In this document: one piece after another, positions 35,546-46,912 of the stretch
Layout of the letters: each line of letters starts with the position of its first letter
Position numbering within the stretch: the first letter of the stretch is position 1
Assembly (NCBI GenBank): GCA_965220535.1
Contig: OZ244833.1
Coordinates: 1,364,001-1,428,000, forward strand
Reading direction: 5' to 3'
Origin: HK1 sp965220535
Lineage (GTDB): Bacteria; Pseudomonadota; Gammaproteobacteria; HK1
Length of the DNA stretch: 64,000 nt
Notes under the pieces: model-generated
What the model was told of the DNA's origin: nothing
The model's database searches: none
What the model saw: the letters and a program-made list of their open reading frames with translations, nothing else
Position numbers and translations under genes: made by a program

Positions 35546-36354
35546 CGAGAAGCATCCGGGCCCGGTCGGCTCGACGAAGCCGCCGCTTCCTCGGCGCAGG
35601 CGACGGGATCCGCTCCCGGGAGTGAACGCTCGCTCGACTCGTCCCCGGAGGCGATGGTTCTGTCCGTGCCGCTCGGCGTGCCGTTCGAAGCCCCGCTCGA
35701 AGTGCCGTTCGAAGCCCCGTTCGAAACCCCGCTCGAAGTCCCGCTCGACGTCTCCCTCGAAGCCCCGAAGGCGTCTTCGCCCCCCGCTTGCCGAGCCGGG
35801 TTTGCCCGCTTCTCTCTATCTTCGGCCGCCGGCGCTGGGTCTTCGGCCGCCGGCGCTCGCTCTTCGGCCGCAGCCGCTCGCTCACCCTCCGCAGGCGAAG
35901 ACGCGCTCGTATCGGGGGTCTCGTCGAAGCCATCCGGATCGTCCGCAGCCTCGCTCGTCGCCGATCCCGATCCCTCGGGCGCGGGATCGACCGCTTCCTT
36001 CTTCGCGTCGGGGGTCTTCGATCCGAGCGCGGAGGCGGACGCAAACGCCGACTTCGAAGCGGAATCGACGGATTCGATCGCGCTTTTCGCCTCTTCGAAG
36101 ATCCCCTTCGTTTCCTTGGCCGCTTCGTGAATCTGCGCGAACTCCGAAGCGGGCTTGGCCAGCTCCTCCTTCCACTCTTGGAGACGCACCTCGCGATCGA
36201 TATCGCTCTTGGCCTGATTGATATAGCGCCGAATCCGACCCGCCCACAAACCGATGGTTCGTATCATCTTCGGCAATCGCTCGGGACCGACCACGAGCAA
36301 GGCGATGATGCTGATCAGGGCGATCTCGAGGAAGCCGATATCAAACATGGCCAA
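35542..36354 (-). CDS. tatB: Sec-independent protein translocase TatB
   Basis: 270 aa, longer than most TatB (about 150-180). The N-terminal helix is canonical: FDIGFLEIALISIIALLVVG followed by PERLPKMIRTIGLWAGRIRR and an amphipathic helix. From about residue 90 the protein turns into low-complexity text rich in S, A, G, E, including a run of NGTSSG/NGASNG-type units coded by an imperfect DNA repeat at about 35688-35765. The tail is unlikely to be needed for transport. Its stop overlaps the tatC start; tatA ends 211 bp upstream. Confidence 0.95.
   Translation of the reverse strand: MAMFDIGFLEIALISIIALLVVGPERLPKMIRTIGLWAGRIRRYINQAKSDIDREVRLQEWKEELAKPASEFAQIHEAAKETKGIFEEAKSAIESVDSASKSAFASASALGSKTPDAKKEAVDPAPEGSGSATSEAADDPDGFDETPDTSASSPAEGERAAAAEERAPAAEDPAPAAEDREKRANPARQAGGEDAFGASRETSSGTSSGVSNGASNGTSSGASNGTPSGTDRTIASGDESSERSLPGADPVACAEEAAASSSRPGPDASR
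35688..35765. repeat. Imperfect 12-bp-type repeat in tatB
   Basis: Units of GTTCGAAGCCCC / GCTCGAAGTGCC type, six or so copies, giving the Ser-Asn-Gly-rich tail of TatB. Confidence 0.75.
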
Positions 36355-36565
36355 GATCCGGCATCACACTCTCCAAAAGAGCACGAGAACCCGAAGAAAC
36401 CGAAGGAGTACGGAGAAGAGGGAGTCGAAAGCGCCCGCAATCCATACGCGAACAAGGCTCGTAAAAGACTTGCGAAAGCGACGACAGGCGGCCCGACGCG
36501 GCCCCCGCCCGACAAAGGGACGAAAGGGATCCGCACCGCTTGGACGAAGCCCTTGTCGATTGCGA

Positions 36566-36829
36566 TCAATCGCCGCCGCGCTGTTTTTCGGCCGGAGATT
36601 CGGGCGAAAGAGAAGCGGCGCGGGCTGCGGTTTCCGCCTCCTTGGAGGGTGTTTCCTCGGCGTCGAGGGCCGCTTCCTCTCGCGCCTCGCTTTCCCCTTC
36701 CTTCACCGCCCCCCGGAAATTACGGATCGCGGCCCCGAGGTCGCCGCCCATATTGCGCAGCTTTTTCGTGCCGAAAAGCAACAGCACGATCAGCAACACG
36801 ATCAGAAGCTGCCAGACACTGATCCCCAT
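36566..36829 (-). CDS. tatA: Sec-independent protein translocase TatA
   Basis: 87 aa. MGISVWQLLIVLLIVLLLFG forms the single membrane helix, then the FGTKKLRNMGGDLGAAIRNF hinge and amphipathic helix, both diagnostic for TatA. The acidic C-terminal tail is normal. TatA oligomers make the transport pore. GGAGAGGG lies upstream of the ATG. First tat gene of the hisIE-tatABC row. Confidence 0.97.
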   Translation of the reverse strand: MGISVWQLLIVLLIVLLLFGTKKLRNMGGDLGAAIRNFRGAVKEGESEAREEAALDAEETPSKEAETAARAASLSPESPAEKQRGGD

Positions 36830-36922
36830 ATCCCTCTCCTTGGAGTTTTCGACAAAGCGCGAAAAGATACGTCGGCAATCTCGATGCTTGAAACTTTAAC
36901 GCAATAAGCAAATAAAAAGCGA

Positions 36923-37675
36923 TCAGCGAGCGGCCTTTTCCTCGTGGCCGGAACGCCCGAAGCGGCGGGAGAGTTCGTCGATCACCTCCGCCGGCGAAAG
37001 CCCCCGCGCCGAAAGCAGCACCATGCTGTGAAACCATAGATCCGCGATCTCGTGCACCACCGCGCTCGGGTCGCTTCCTTTGCCCGCGATAATCGTCTCC
37101 GCCGCTTCCTCGCCCACCTTTTTCAATATGGCATCGAGCCCTTGGGCGTGCAAAGAAGCGACATAAGACTCCTCGGGCGATGCCTCCTTGCGCGCCTCGA
37201 TGGTCTTGGCCAGATCGGCGAGGATATCCCCGCTCGGCGGCGACATCGGCGCCGGGCTTCGGTCGTCTTCGGGCGCCGATGCGGAAGACTCGTCCCCGTA
37301 GATCCGCTCCGGCGACATAAGCACCGGCTCGACCTCCACCCAGCGATCCCCATCCAAGCGACGAAAAAAACAATGCTCGCGACCGGTATGGCAGGCGATT
37401 CCGCCGACCTGATCGACGATCAACACCACCGTATCGCCGTCGCAGTCAAGCCGTATCTCGCTCACCCGTTGCCCGAAGCCGGACTGCTCGCCTTTGCGCC
37501 ACAAGCGCGAACGCGAACGCGACCAGTAGACCGCCCGCCCCTCGGCAGCGGTCGCGGCCAAGGCCTCGCGATTCATCCATGCCAGCATCAACAGCCGCCC
37601 GCTCTCGCGAGCCTGCGCGATGCAAGGCACGAGACCGCGCTCGTTCCAGCACACCTCTTCCAACCACGCGCTCAC
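36923..37675 (-). CDS. hisIE: Bifunctional phosphoribosyl-AMP cyclohydrolase / phosphoribosyl-ATP pyrophosphatase
   Basis: 250 aa, two histidine-synthesis enzymes in one chain. The HisI half (about 1-120) has the metal-binding DCDGDT and CHTGREHCFF and LAWMNREALAATAAEGRAVY. A linker of about 30 residues joins to the HisE half (about 148-240) with LADLAKTIEARKE, SYVASLHAQG, KVGEEAAETIIAGK and EIADLWFHSMVLL. HisE removes pyrophosphate from PR-ATP and HisI opens the ring. Location next to tatABC is seen in many gammaproteobacteria, where the two halves are often separate genes. Confidence 0.95.
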   Translation of the reverse strand: MSAWLEEVCWNERGLVPCIAQARESGRLLMLAWMNREALAATAAEGRAVYWSRSRSRLWRKGEQSGFGQRVSEIRLDCDGDTVVLIVDQVGGIACHTGREHCFFRRLDGDRWVEVEPVLMSPERIYGDESSASAPEDDRSPAPMSPPSGDILADLAKTIEARKEASPEESYVASLHAQGLDAILKKVGEEAAETIIAGKGSDPSAVVHEIADLWFHSMVLLSARGLSPAEVIDELSRRFGRSGHEEKAAR

Positions 37676-38232
37676 TTATCCGGCTCCGTTTTCGATTGCG
37701 ATTGCGATTGCGAGAGACTGCGCCATCCCCGTTTTTCCCCGTCGATGGGTCGATGGGTCGATGGAAATTAAGATGCGATATTCATTCCCTGGGGGACGAT
37801 AGAAACAAGGCTCGATCCGGCATCGGATCGAAGCCCTCGCTTCTCATACCCTTCGCTATCCGACTCGGTTCATCGGGCATGATGCCTTTCGATGCCCGTT
37901 CGATAACATCGCCAATGACATCGTGAGAGTCATCGCAAAAAACGGGCGATATGGTTGTCGAAATGCTCGTCGAAACGCTTGACGATGCCACTGCCCTCTT
38001 CGCCCCCGTCCGGCAACCCGAAGTTTCGTCCCTCGTCGATCATTCCCCGCTTCGGTTCCCACGGTTCTTTTATCTATCGCTCGGTCCCCGCCGACAATCG
38101 CCTTGACATCGGCGGGATTATAAAGGGGAGTTTCAAAATCACGCCGAGCGGTGGCCTTTTTTCGCTTGAAAGTCGACGGCGAGCGCCGTCGACCTCATGC
38201 CGTCGAGCCCATGGCATATCCCTTATCTTTCC
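37676..38232. other. Spacer upstream of hisIE
   Basis: About 560 bp. Contains GATTGC x3 at about 37697-37714 and an 8-bp repeat GTCGATGG x3 at 37741-37764. No supported gene. Confidence 0.55.
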
Positions 38233-38880
38233 TTATCTTTTTTTCGCCCCTCGCGCCGATGCCCTCTTGCCCTTTCCGCTTCGCTTCGAACGATCGGCAC
38301 CCCATTGCACTTCCAACCCCCATGCCCTCCAACCCGCAGCCGGTTCCCGCGCGAAGAGCTCGATTTTCGATTGCGCGGGAAACATCGATTCGATCCGGCG
38401 TCGCACTTCGTCCGGTTTGCGCGAATGCCCCTGCCGTTGCTCGCAAACCATCTGGCGAATATTCCTCGCCCCTCGAGGAGTCGGGATCTTTCCCTTCTTG
38501 AAGGCCAAGCACAACTCGCATTGCGAGAGGGTGTAGTAGCCGGGATTGGTCTTGCATTTATCCCAAACGAAGGCGACGGTCGCCCAAGCAAACCCCCACG
38601 CCTTGCCCAAATCGATCGCCTGATCCAGATGCGGCGAGGTCGCCCATAAAAAAAGCAAGGAGTTGTCGGCGGCGATCCGATCCACCGCCAGGGTCTTCAA
38701 ATCGGCGAGCGTGACCGTCGGATAGTGCCTCGTCGCTCCGCCGGAATCGCCGCCGCCCGCCCCGCAATGCTGCAGCTGTCCCTTGTAGTCCCACGGCGGG
38801 TCGGCGTAGATCACCTCGTATTTCGTCGACGGCATCGCGGGAAAAATCGAAAACATCTCGCCCTTGGCCTGGCCCGACAT
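38233..38880 (-). CDS. MT-A70-family DNA N6-adenine methyltransferase
   Basis: 215 aa. The catalytic motif DPPW is in YEVIYADPPWDYKGQ (about residues 22-36), followed by ADNSLLFLWATSPHLDQAI and TVAFVWDKCKTNPGYYTLSQ, SRKPDEVRRRIESMFP and KIELFAREPAAGWRAWG, all standard for the phage/plasmid-type MT-A70 group that methylates adenine in DNA. GGAG lies about ten bases before the ATG. The last 15-20 residues are basic low complexity. No restriction enzyme or phage gene is beside it, so it is an orphan methylase, perhaps a remnant of a mobile element. Confidence 0.92.
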   Translation of the reverse strand: MSGQAKGEMFSIFPAMPSTKYEVIYADPPWDYKGQLQHCGAGGGDSGGATRHYPTVTLADLKTLAVDRIAADNSLLFLWATSPHLDQAIDLGKAWGFAWATVAFVWDKCKTNPGYYTLSQCELCLAFKKGKIPTPRGARNIRQMVCEQRQGHSRKPDEVRRRIESMFPAQSKIELFAREPAAGWRAWGLEVQWGADRSKRSGKGKRASARGAKKR

Positions 38881-39617
38881 CTTCTATCTCCCCTCATTGG
38901 CCGCTGTGATTCATCGATTCGAAGTGCGCAACCATCCGCACCGAGCGGGTCGTCGGGCGAAGGAAACGACGCTTCGCCGAGCATCGACATCGAATATCGA
39001 CATCAAGCATCAAAAGCGCCGAGGCTCGGCAAAGCCATGCCCGAAAACCGAAGGCATCGCCTATCCGAAAAAGCGCCGATTCTCAGGCAAGGGCCAGACG
39101 AGCGTCCGGCAACGAAAAGGCAATCCGCCGGCGACGGCGACGGCCGCAAGTGTAAAACAGGTCGCTGTCGGCTTGAAGTGGACAAGGGGAAAAAGCCCTC
39201 TCCATCGCTTCGAATGCCATCTCGGACTACCCCGATCGGCAGAATCCGTCTCGGGAAAAAGCGGATATCAAGCACAAAGCGCAAAGCCGAAGCGAAGGCG
39301 ATGCCAAGATGCCAAAATAACAAGACGACAAGACCAAGAGAAAACAAGGCGGATACCACCCTTTTCTCTTCGCTCCCGCCCTTTTTCGATCTCGGATTCA
39401 TCACGGCTATCGACACGAGTCATCGATACGAGCCATTGACAAGGCTCACCGATCCTCGTCAATACGCGAGCGACGATGCGAGTGTCGGATCGACGATCGC
39501 CGCCGATCCTCGACAAGAACGAAGTCTTATAATTTCACCGGCGGTCTCGTCGAAGAACGACCGACCATCGAAGCGATCAATGCGATGACGCCGGCCTTCG
39601 AAAAGGATTTCGATCGA
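38881..39617. other. Long gene-free stretch
   Basis: About 740 bp between divergent genes. The open frames are unlike known proteins and have no ribosome-binding sites. May hold both promoters; nothing else seen. Confidence 0.55.
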
Positions 39618-40577
39618 ATGAAAAAGAAAAAAGTCGCGATCTTGGGCGGCTCGGGCTTCGTCGGCCGACATCTCGTCGCCGCCTTGGCCGGGCAAGGGAT
39701 ATCCACTCGCGTCCTCACCCGAAGGCGCAACCGCAACCGCCACCTGTTGGTCATCCCGAACTGCGAATTGGTCGAGGCGAATCCCTTCGAGCCCAACGAT
39801 CTACAACGGCATTTGAGCGGCTGCGATGCGATCGTCAACCTCGTCGGCATCCTCAACCAGAATCGAAGCGCCCGCTTCGCAGATGTCCACGCCCGACTGC
39901 CGGCGAATATCGCCGCCGCCGCCCGCTCCTTGAGTGTCGGCCGCATCGTGCATATCAGCGCCTTGGGGGTTGCGAAAGACGCTCCTAGCGAATACCTGCG
40001 CTCGAAGTTCGAAGGAGAGGAAGCGGTCCACGCCGCCGGAGACGCTATCGAGGTAACGAGCATCCGCCCGAGCGTCATCTTCGGCCCCGGCGACAGTTTC
40101 TTCAATCGCTTCGCGAATCTGCTCGCCCTTTCCCCCTTGGTCTTTCCTTTGGCCTGCGCCGACGCCCGCTTCGCCCCGGTTTGGGTCGGAGACGTCATCG
40201 AGGCGATCCTTCGCATCCTCGACGACGATACGACCGGCGGAGAAAAATACGAACTTTGCGGTCCGCAGGTGCGAAGCCTTTACGAGCTGGTGGAATTCAC
40301 CGCCGCCATCACCGGTCGCAAGCGGCGGATCGTCGATATCGGCCACAGACTCTCTCGCCTGCAGGGAATCGTGATGCAAAATCTGCCGGGGAAGCTCTTC
40401 ACCTTGGACAACTACCTCTCGACAACGGTGCCGAGCGTTTGCAAAGACGCAGGCTTCGAAGCCCTCGGCATCCATCCTCGCAGCATCGAAAGCATCGTGC
40501 CCGGCTATCTCGGGGCGCGAGAGAAAAACGCGCGCTTGGCTCGGCTAAGAAGCATGGCCCGAAGATCCGACGCCTGA
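39618..40577 (+). CDS. Complex I NDUFA9-like NAD(P)-binding protein
   Basis: 319 aa atypical short-chain dehydrogenase. The N terminus MKKKKVAILGGSGFVGRHLV is a Rossmann nucleotide site. DAIVNLVGILNQNRSARFADVH and IVHISALGVAKDAPSEYLRS-KFEGE follow; in place of the usual YxxxK, YLRSKFEGE is the form typical of NDUFA9-like proteins. SIRPSVIFGPGDSFFNRFAN is another family block. Bacterial members are thought to support complex I or quinone metabolism. Start at ATG 39618 (AAGGA upstream) instead of 39585. A single gene. Confidence 0.88.
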   Translation: MKKKKVAILGGSGFVGRHLVAALAGQGISTRVLTRRRNRNRHLLVIPNCELVEANPFEPNDLQRHLSGCDAIVNLVGILNQNRSARFADVHARLPANIAAAARSLSVGRIVHISALGVAKDAPSEYLRSKFEGEEAVHAAGDAIEVTSIRPSVIFGPGDSFFNRFANLLALSPLVFPLACADARFAPVWVGDVIEAILRILDDDTTGGEKYELCGPQVRSLYELVEFTAAITGRKRRIVDIGHRLSRLQGIVMQNLPGKLFTLDNYLSTTVPSVCKDAGFEALGIHPRSIESIVPGYLGAREKNARLARLRSMARRSDA

Positions 40578-40931
40578 TCTTGCCCGACACGATCTTTCAA
40601 AAAGCGATCTTTTCAAGAAGCGATCTTTCAAGACAATGGCGCACAAGCGAAAACGCGATCGGGATCGCTTCGAGCCCCGATAAAACCGCGCACCCGCCGA
40701 AGCGGCGACGAGAGGCGAGAGGCGATAAGCGAAGGGGCGAGGTCGATATATCGTTTTCGGATCTTGTCCACGAAGTGGCGTTCCCCGGCCATATCCCCAA
40801 AGCCGATGGCCCTGTCGCTCCGATCGATCCCTTCGCCGATCGTCCTCGATCGCGGATCCCGGCAAGCCCCTAGCCCCTAAGCGCGACCACCCGAAGCCTT
40901 CGACGATCATCGCCGGGAATCGATATCCCCA
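40578..40931. other. Spacer with short repeats
   Basis: About 350 bp. AAGCGATCTTTTCAAG / AAGCGATCTTTCAAG repeat at about 40603-40634. No supported gene. Confidence 0.55.
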
Positions 40932-41867
40932 ATGTACGAAATATTCTTGAAGACCCTGCCCTTCTTCGCGATCATCGGGCTCGGTTATCTATCGGGCCGC
41001 AGCGGGTTCTTCAGCGAAGAGGCGACCGATTGCCTCACCCGTTTCGTTTTCTATTTCGCCCTCTCGGCGATGATTTTCCGCTTCTCCTCGAATCTTTCGC
41101 TTGCGGATTTGCTGCAATGGGATTTCGTCGCCGCCTATCTCTGCGCCTCGGTTGCGGTCTACGGCCTCGCCTTGATCGTCGCCCTTTTGCGCCGGGTACG
41201 CATCGAGGAAGCGGTGATCGAAGCCCAATGCTCGGTGGTCGGGAATGTAGGCTTCCTCGGCATCCCCATGCTTTCCTTGCTGATGGGCGAAGCGGCGGTC
41301 GGCCATATCATGGTCGTCCTGACGGTGGATCTGCTGGTATTCGGAACCCTGGCGGTATCGGTGATCATCGCTCGGCGCGACGGAAGAATGAGCCTGGCGC
41401 TGGTCCGAGTCTTGGCATCGGGTCTGCTCCGACATCCGATGATCATGTCCCTCGCGGTCGGCCTCGCATGGTCGGCATGGCAACTCCCGATCCCCGAACC
41501 GATCGACGAGTTCATGATTTTGCTGGGAGCGGCCGCCACCCCCGGGGCGCTTTTCGCCATCGGGGCTTCGTTGGCCTCGAAATCGACCGAAAGGATCGAG
41601 GTCGCCGGTTGGCTGTCCTTTTGCAAACTGATCCTGCATCCGGCGGCGGTGGCATTTTTCGCCCTCGCGATCTTTTCCGTCGAAGCCTTCCCGGCGGCGG
41701 TGATGATCGCCTTGGCCTCCTTACCCGTCGCGGGAAACGTCTATATCATCGCCCAGCACTACAAAGTCGCGCCCCAACGGGTTTCGGCCTCGATTCTGCT
41801 CTCGACCGTCATCGGCATCGTCTCCGTCTCGCTGATCATCGCCCGAGTCGAAGGCCTCTATCGCTGA
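40932..41867 (+). CDS. AEC (auxin efflux carrier)-family transporter
   Basis: 311 aa, about ten membrane helices in two halves. MYEIFLKTLPFFAIIGLGYL is the family start; VGNVGFLGIPMLSLLMGE is the first substrate-site region and ALASLPVAGNVYIIAQHYKV the matching second. Bacterial AEC carriers move dicarboxylates such as malate or malonate, or amino acids. The substrate here is open. Single gene, 255 bp before ppsA. Confidence 0.9.
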   Translation: MYEIFLKTLPFFAIIGLGYLSGRSGFFSEEATDCLTRFVFYFALSAMIFRFSSNLSLADLLQWDFVAAYLCASVAVYGLALIVALLRRVRIEEAVIEAQCSVVGNVGFLGIPMLSLLMGEAAVGHIMVVLTVDLLVFGTLAVSVIIARRDGRMSLALVRVLASGLLRHPMIMSLAVGLAWSAWQLPIPEPIDEFMILLGAAATPGALFAIGASLASKSTERIEVAGWLSFCKLILHPAAVAFFALAIFSVEAFPAAVMIALASLPVAGNVYIIAQHYKVAPQRVSASILLSTVIGIVSVSLIIARVEGLYR

Positions 41868-42122
41868 GCGGGCGTTTTCGCCGCCCGTACACCCTTCCCC
41901 CCTTGCCTGTCACCTCGAAAGCGCGAAGCGAAAAAATGCGAATCCCGCAGGAAACGAAAGAGCGGCGAGCGAGATCGCGGCATGAAGGGGGGTATCCTTG
42001 CCGAAGCCGAAGTTCGGCGATCCCGCCATGCACTTGCGAGCCATCCCGGCGCTGATCGAAACGGTCTTTGCAACGCTTCGTCACACGCTTCTTAACACGC
42101 TTCGCAACAAGGAGAGTCAGCC

Positions 42123-44522
<2,400 letters not shown>

Positions 44523-44845
44523 AAGCCTCGATAGACGGATCGAAAGAGAGCCCTTTGTCCCGCCGCTCGGCGCGCCGCCGGGGTGAAAGCCTTTTTCCGC
44601 CTCACGATCGGATCGGGTCAGGGAAATGAAAAACGAGGGCGCAAGATAATGGCGCAAAATAAAAAAAGCGATCGACTCGAAAAGACTTCGAAAAGAAATC
44701 TCCTTCGATCGCTTTCGCGATCCCTCCTTCCCCGACGATATGATTTTCCGCCGCCCAAGCCCGCATGATGCCGTCTTCGATGCCCGTCCTCGATGCCCTT
44801 TTCGAAGGGGCAACGCAAAGCCGAACGAGCGACGAGCGCTTTTTC
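44523..44845. other. Convergent spacer
   Basis: About 320 bp between convergent genes. No gene; no clear terminator found for ppsA. Confidence 0.5.
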
Positions 44846-46522
44846 CTATCGCGTTTCGCCCGCCGCGCCACCGCCCGAGGTCGCCTCGACCCTCGTTTCC
44901 TCGAGGGCACTCTCCCCTTCGTCATCGCCCGTGTCGAGCGCCGCCAACTGCCCCAACCGAAGGGGGCGGATCGGCGGGCGGATACGAAAATGCCCGGGAT
45001 TCACATCCGGCGCATCGCCCTTTCGAAGATCCCGCTCATCGACTCCATCGCCCCTCGCACCGCCCCTCGCGACACCCCTCGCGACACCTAAGTCGGCGAA
45101 GATCGCGCTCACGATTCCGGCACACATCCGCCCCTGACAGGGCCCCATCCCGCAGCGCAAAAAGGCCTTGATCTGATTCGGTCCGGAGCAACCGCGAGCG
45201 ATGGCATGCTCGATATCCGCCACCGACACCTCTTCGCAGCGGCAAACCGTCACTCGAGGGTCGCGGGGGCGCAGCATTTCGGGAGCGGGCTCGAAAACGC
45301 GATCCAAAAAGCGTCGAAAGCGCCGTTCGAGCGCCAAAGCCTTTCGCGCCGGGCGGGCCAAGGCGTCGCGACGAGCGCGGTCGATGCGACCAAGACGATA
45401 CGCCACCGAAAGGGCCGCGATCCGAGCCGATTCCACCGCCGCCGACGCTCCCGAAATACCCCCACAATCCCCGGCCACCCATACCGGTGCCGGTGAACCC
45501 TCAGGGTATTGCGCCCGCCCCCAATCATCCGTCATCGGGCAAAGCGCGTGTTGCTGCCGATCCCACCGATGCGCCAACGCCGCCGCGAGCGTGAGATGCG
45601 TATTCGCGATCACCCCTTCATGCAGCAAAACAAGACCCGCGGGGATGCGTCGTTTGCGACCGCGATGCTCGAAACGCACCGCCTCGGCCTTCTCCTCGCC
45701 CTCGATCTCAAGAGCGCTCGTGCCGCGCAGCACCGGCACCCCCCGGCGCACGATCTCCCGCCGCCAGCGAAGACCCTTGCGCAATTCCCCGGGCCTCGAA
45801 AGCGCATCGGGCAGCGCGAAAAAAGCGCGCCGCAGCCGATCCGGCGGAGAAGTAAGCAGCAAAGCGCGCACCGACACCCCGGCTTCGAGCAACTGCCGAG
45901 CGCTCAAATAAACCAAGGGACCGGCCCCGGCGATCACCACCGGAACATCCGGCACCAAGCCCGAACTCTTGAGCAAAGACTGCACGCCCCCCAAACCCAT
46001 CACCCCGGGTAGGGTCGCCCCCGGCACCGGTACCGGGCGCTCGCGAGAGCCGGTGGCGACGATAACCGTACGCGCTCGCAGCAAGCGCGCCCGACCGCCG
46101 CGAAGAAGCCCCAGTTCGACGACGCCCTCGCCTTGGACTCCCGGAGCCGAAGAGCGAGCGCTTCGGGCAGCGCCCGCTCCATCGCCATCGAAAGCGCAGC
46201 GATCGAACGCCATATCCCATATCGAAGCGCCCGGCAAATAGCCCGCCCCGCACCCCGAAAAGGCGCGAACGAGACTCATCCCCCGACGATAATCCTTGCC
46301 GAGCAAGCCCGCCGGACCGGCATCCGAAGCATCCGGACCCTCGGCATGCGCACAAAGCCGCTCGATATTGCGGTAGACCTGCCCCCCGGGAGCGCTTTGC
46401 TCATCGAGAACCAGAGTCTCGATCCCGTGCCCCCGCGCTTCGACGGCGGCAGACATCCCCGCCGGACCGGCACCGATCACCGCCAGTTCGACAACGGAGG
46501 AATCAAGGCAATCCTCGGACAT
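44846..46522 (-). CDS. FAD-dependent oxidoreductase with BFD-type [2Fe-2S] domain (HcnB/OoxA/SoxA-like)
   Basis: 558 aa. FAD site VIGAGPAGMSAAVEARGHGI, TLVLDEQSAPGGQVYRNI (strongly typical of HcnB/OoxA), second dinucleotide part VVIAGAGPLVYLSARQLLEA and GDCGGISGASAAVESARIAA. The C-terminal BFD-like iron-sulfur region has VTVCRCEEVSVADIEHAIA and FLRCGMGPCQGRMC. Relatives are the A subunits of hydrogen cyanide synthase, opine/nopaline oxidase, D-hydroxyproline dehydrogenase and the alpha part of sarcosine oxidase. They work with a second DAO-type FAD subunit, absent here. About 70 Gly/Arg-rich residues trail the Fe-S domain. Start 46522 is favoured; GTG 46531 is nearly as good. Creatinase lies 390 bp upstream. 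Confidence 0.88.
   Translation of the reverse strand: MSEDCLDSSVVELAVIGAGPAGMSAAVEARGHGIETLVLDEQSAPGGQVYRNIERLCAHAEGPDASDAGPAGLLGKDYRRGMSLVRAFSGCGAGYLPGASIWDMAFDRCAFDGDGAGAARSARSSAPGVQGEGVVELGLLRGGRARLLRARTVIVATGSRERPVPVPGATLPGVMGLGGVQSLLKSSGLVPDVPVVIAGAGPLVYLSARQLLEAGVSVRALLLTSPPDRLRRAFFALPDALSRPGELRKGLRWRREIVRRGVPVLRGTSALEIEGEEKAEAVRFEHRGRKRRIPAGLVLLHEGVIANTHLTLAAALAHRWDRQQHALCPMTDDWGRAQYPEGSPAPVWVAGDCGGISGASAAVESARIAALSVAYRLGRIDRARRDALARPARKALALERRFRRFLDRVFEPAPEMLRPRDPRVTVCRCEEVSVADIEHAIARGCSGPNQIKAFLRCGMGPCQGRMCAGIVSAIFADLGVARGVARGGARGDGVDERDLRKGDAPDVNPGHFRIRPPIRPLRLGQLAALDTGDDEGESALEETRVEATSGGGAAGETR
45051..45092. repeat. Short repeat in the tail of the BFD/FAD gene
   Basis: CCCCTCGCGACA-type units repeated about three times, giving ARGVARG text at the C terminus of the product. 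Confidence 0.6.
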
Positions 46523-46912
46523 CGCGTTCACTTGCCCTCGACGAATATCGACAACCCCTTTTTCGAAGCGACGACCTTCGATAACCGACGAAAAGGGATA
46601 TCCCGGCGATCGATCCCGCCCTTCGGTTTTTCCAAACACCCCGCCGCGCCGAGCCTGCGCGAAGAGGATGACAGCGACGCTTCGAGAGCGAAGGGAACGA
46701 TGTCGAAGCGCCTTGGGGCTATCGAGACCCTCGTGAAACCCATACGACCGCCGGAGAAATTTCGTCCTTCGCTTTTCCGCCGCCGGTCGCGTGGCGACCG
46801 TGTCGACGAGGGTCGAAAGGCCGCGAAGGCTGCGGCCTATTCCTTTTGCTTTGCGAAGTTTTGCGAAAAAGGCGGCGGGGCTTTTGTCGGCCCTCTCGTT
46901 CAGCCCTCTCGT
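46523..46912. other. Spacer between creatinase and the BFD/FAD gene
   Basis: About 390 bp; no gene supported. Confidence 0.5.

Noticed and set aside
38103..38124. TTGACA and TATAAA as a promoter
   Set aside because: Only about 10 bases separate the boxes, too few for a sigma-70 promoter, and no gene follows on this strand.
39003..39416. 137-codon minus-strand frame with one hydrophobic stretch
   Set aside because: No start signal and arginine-rich nonspecific text; not distinguishable from chance in GC-rich DNA.
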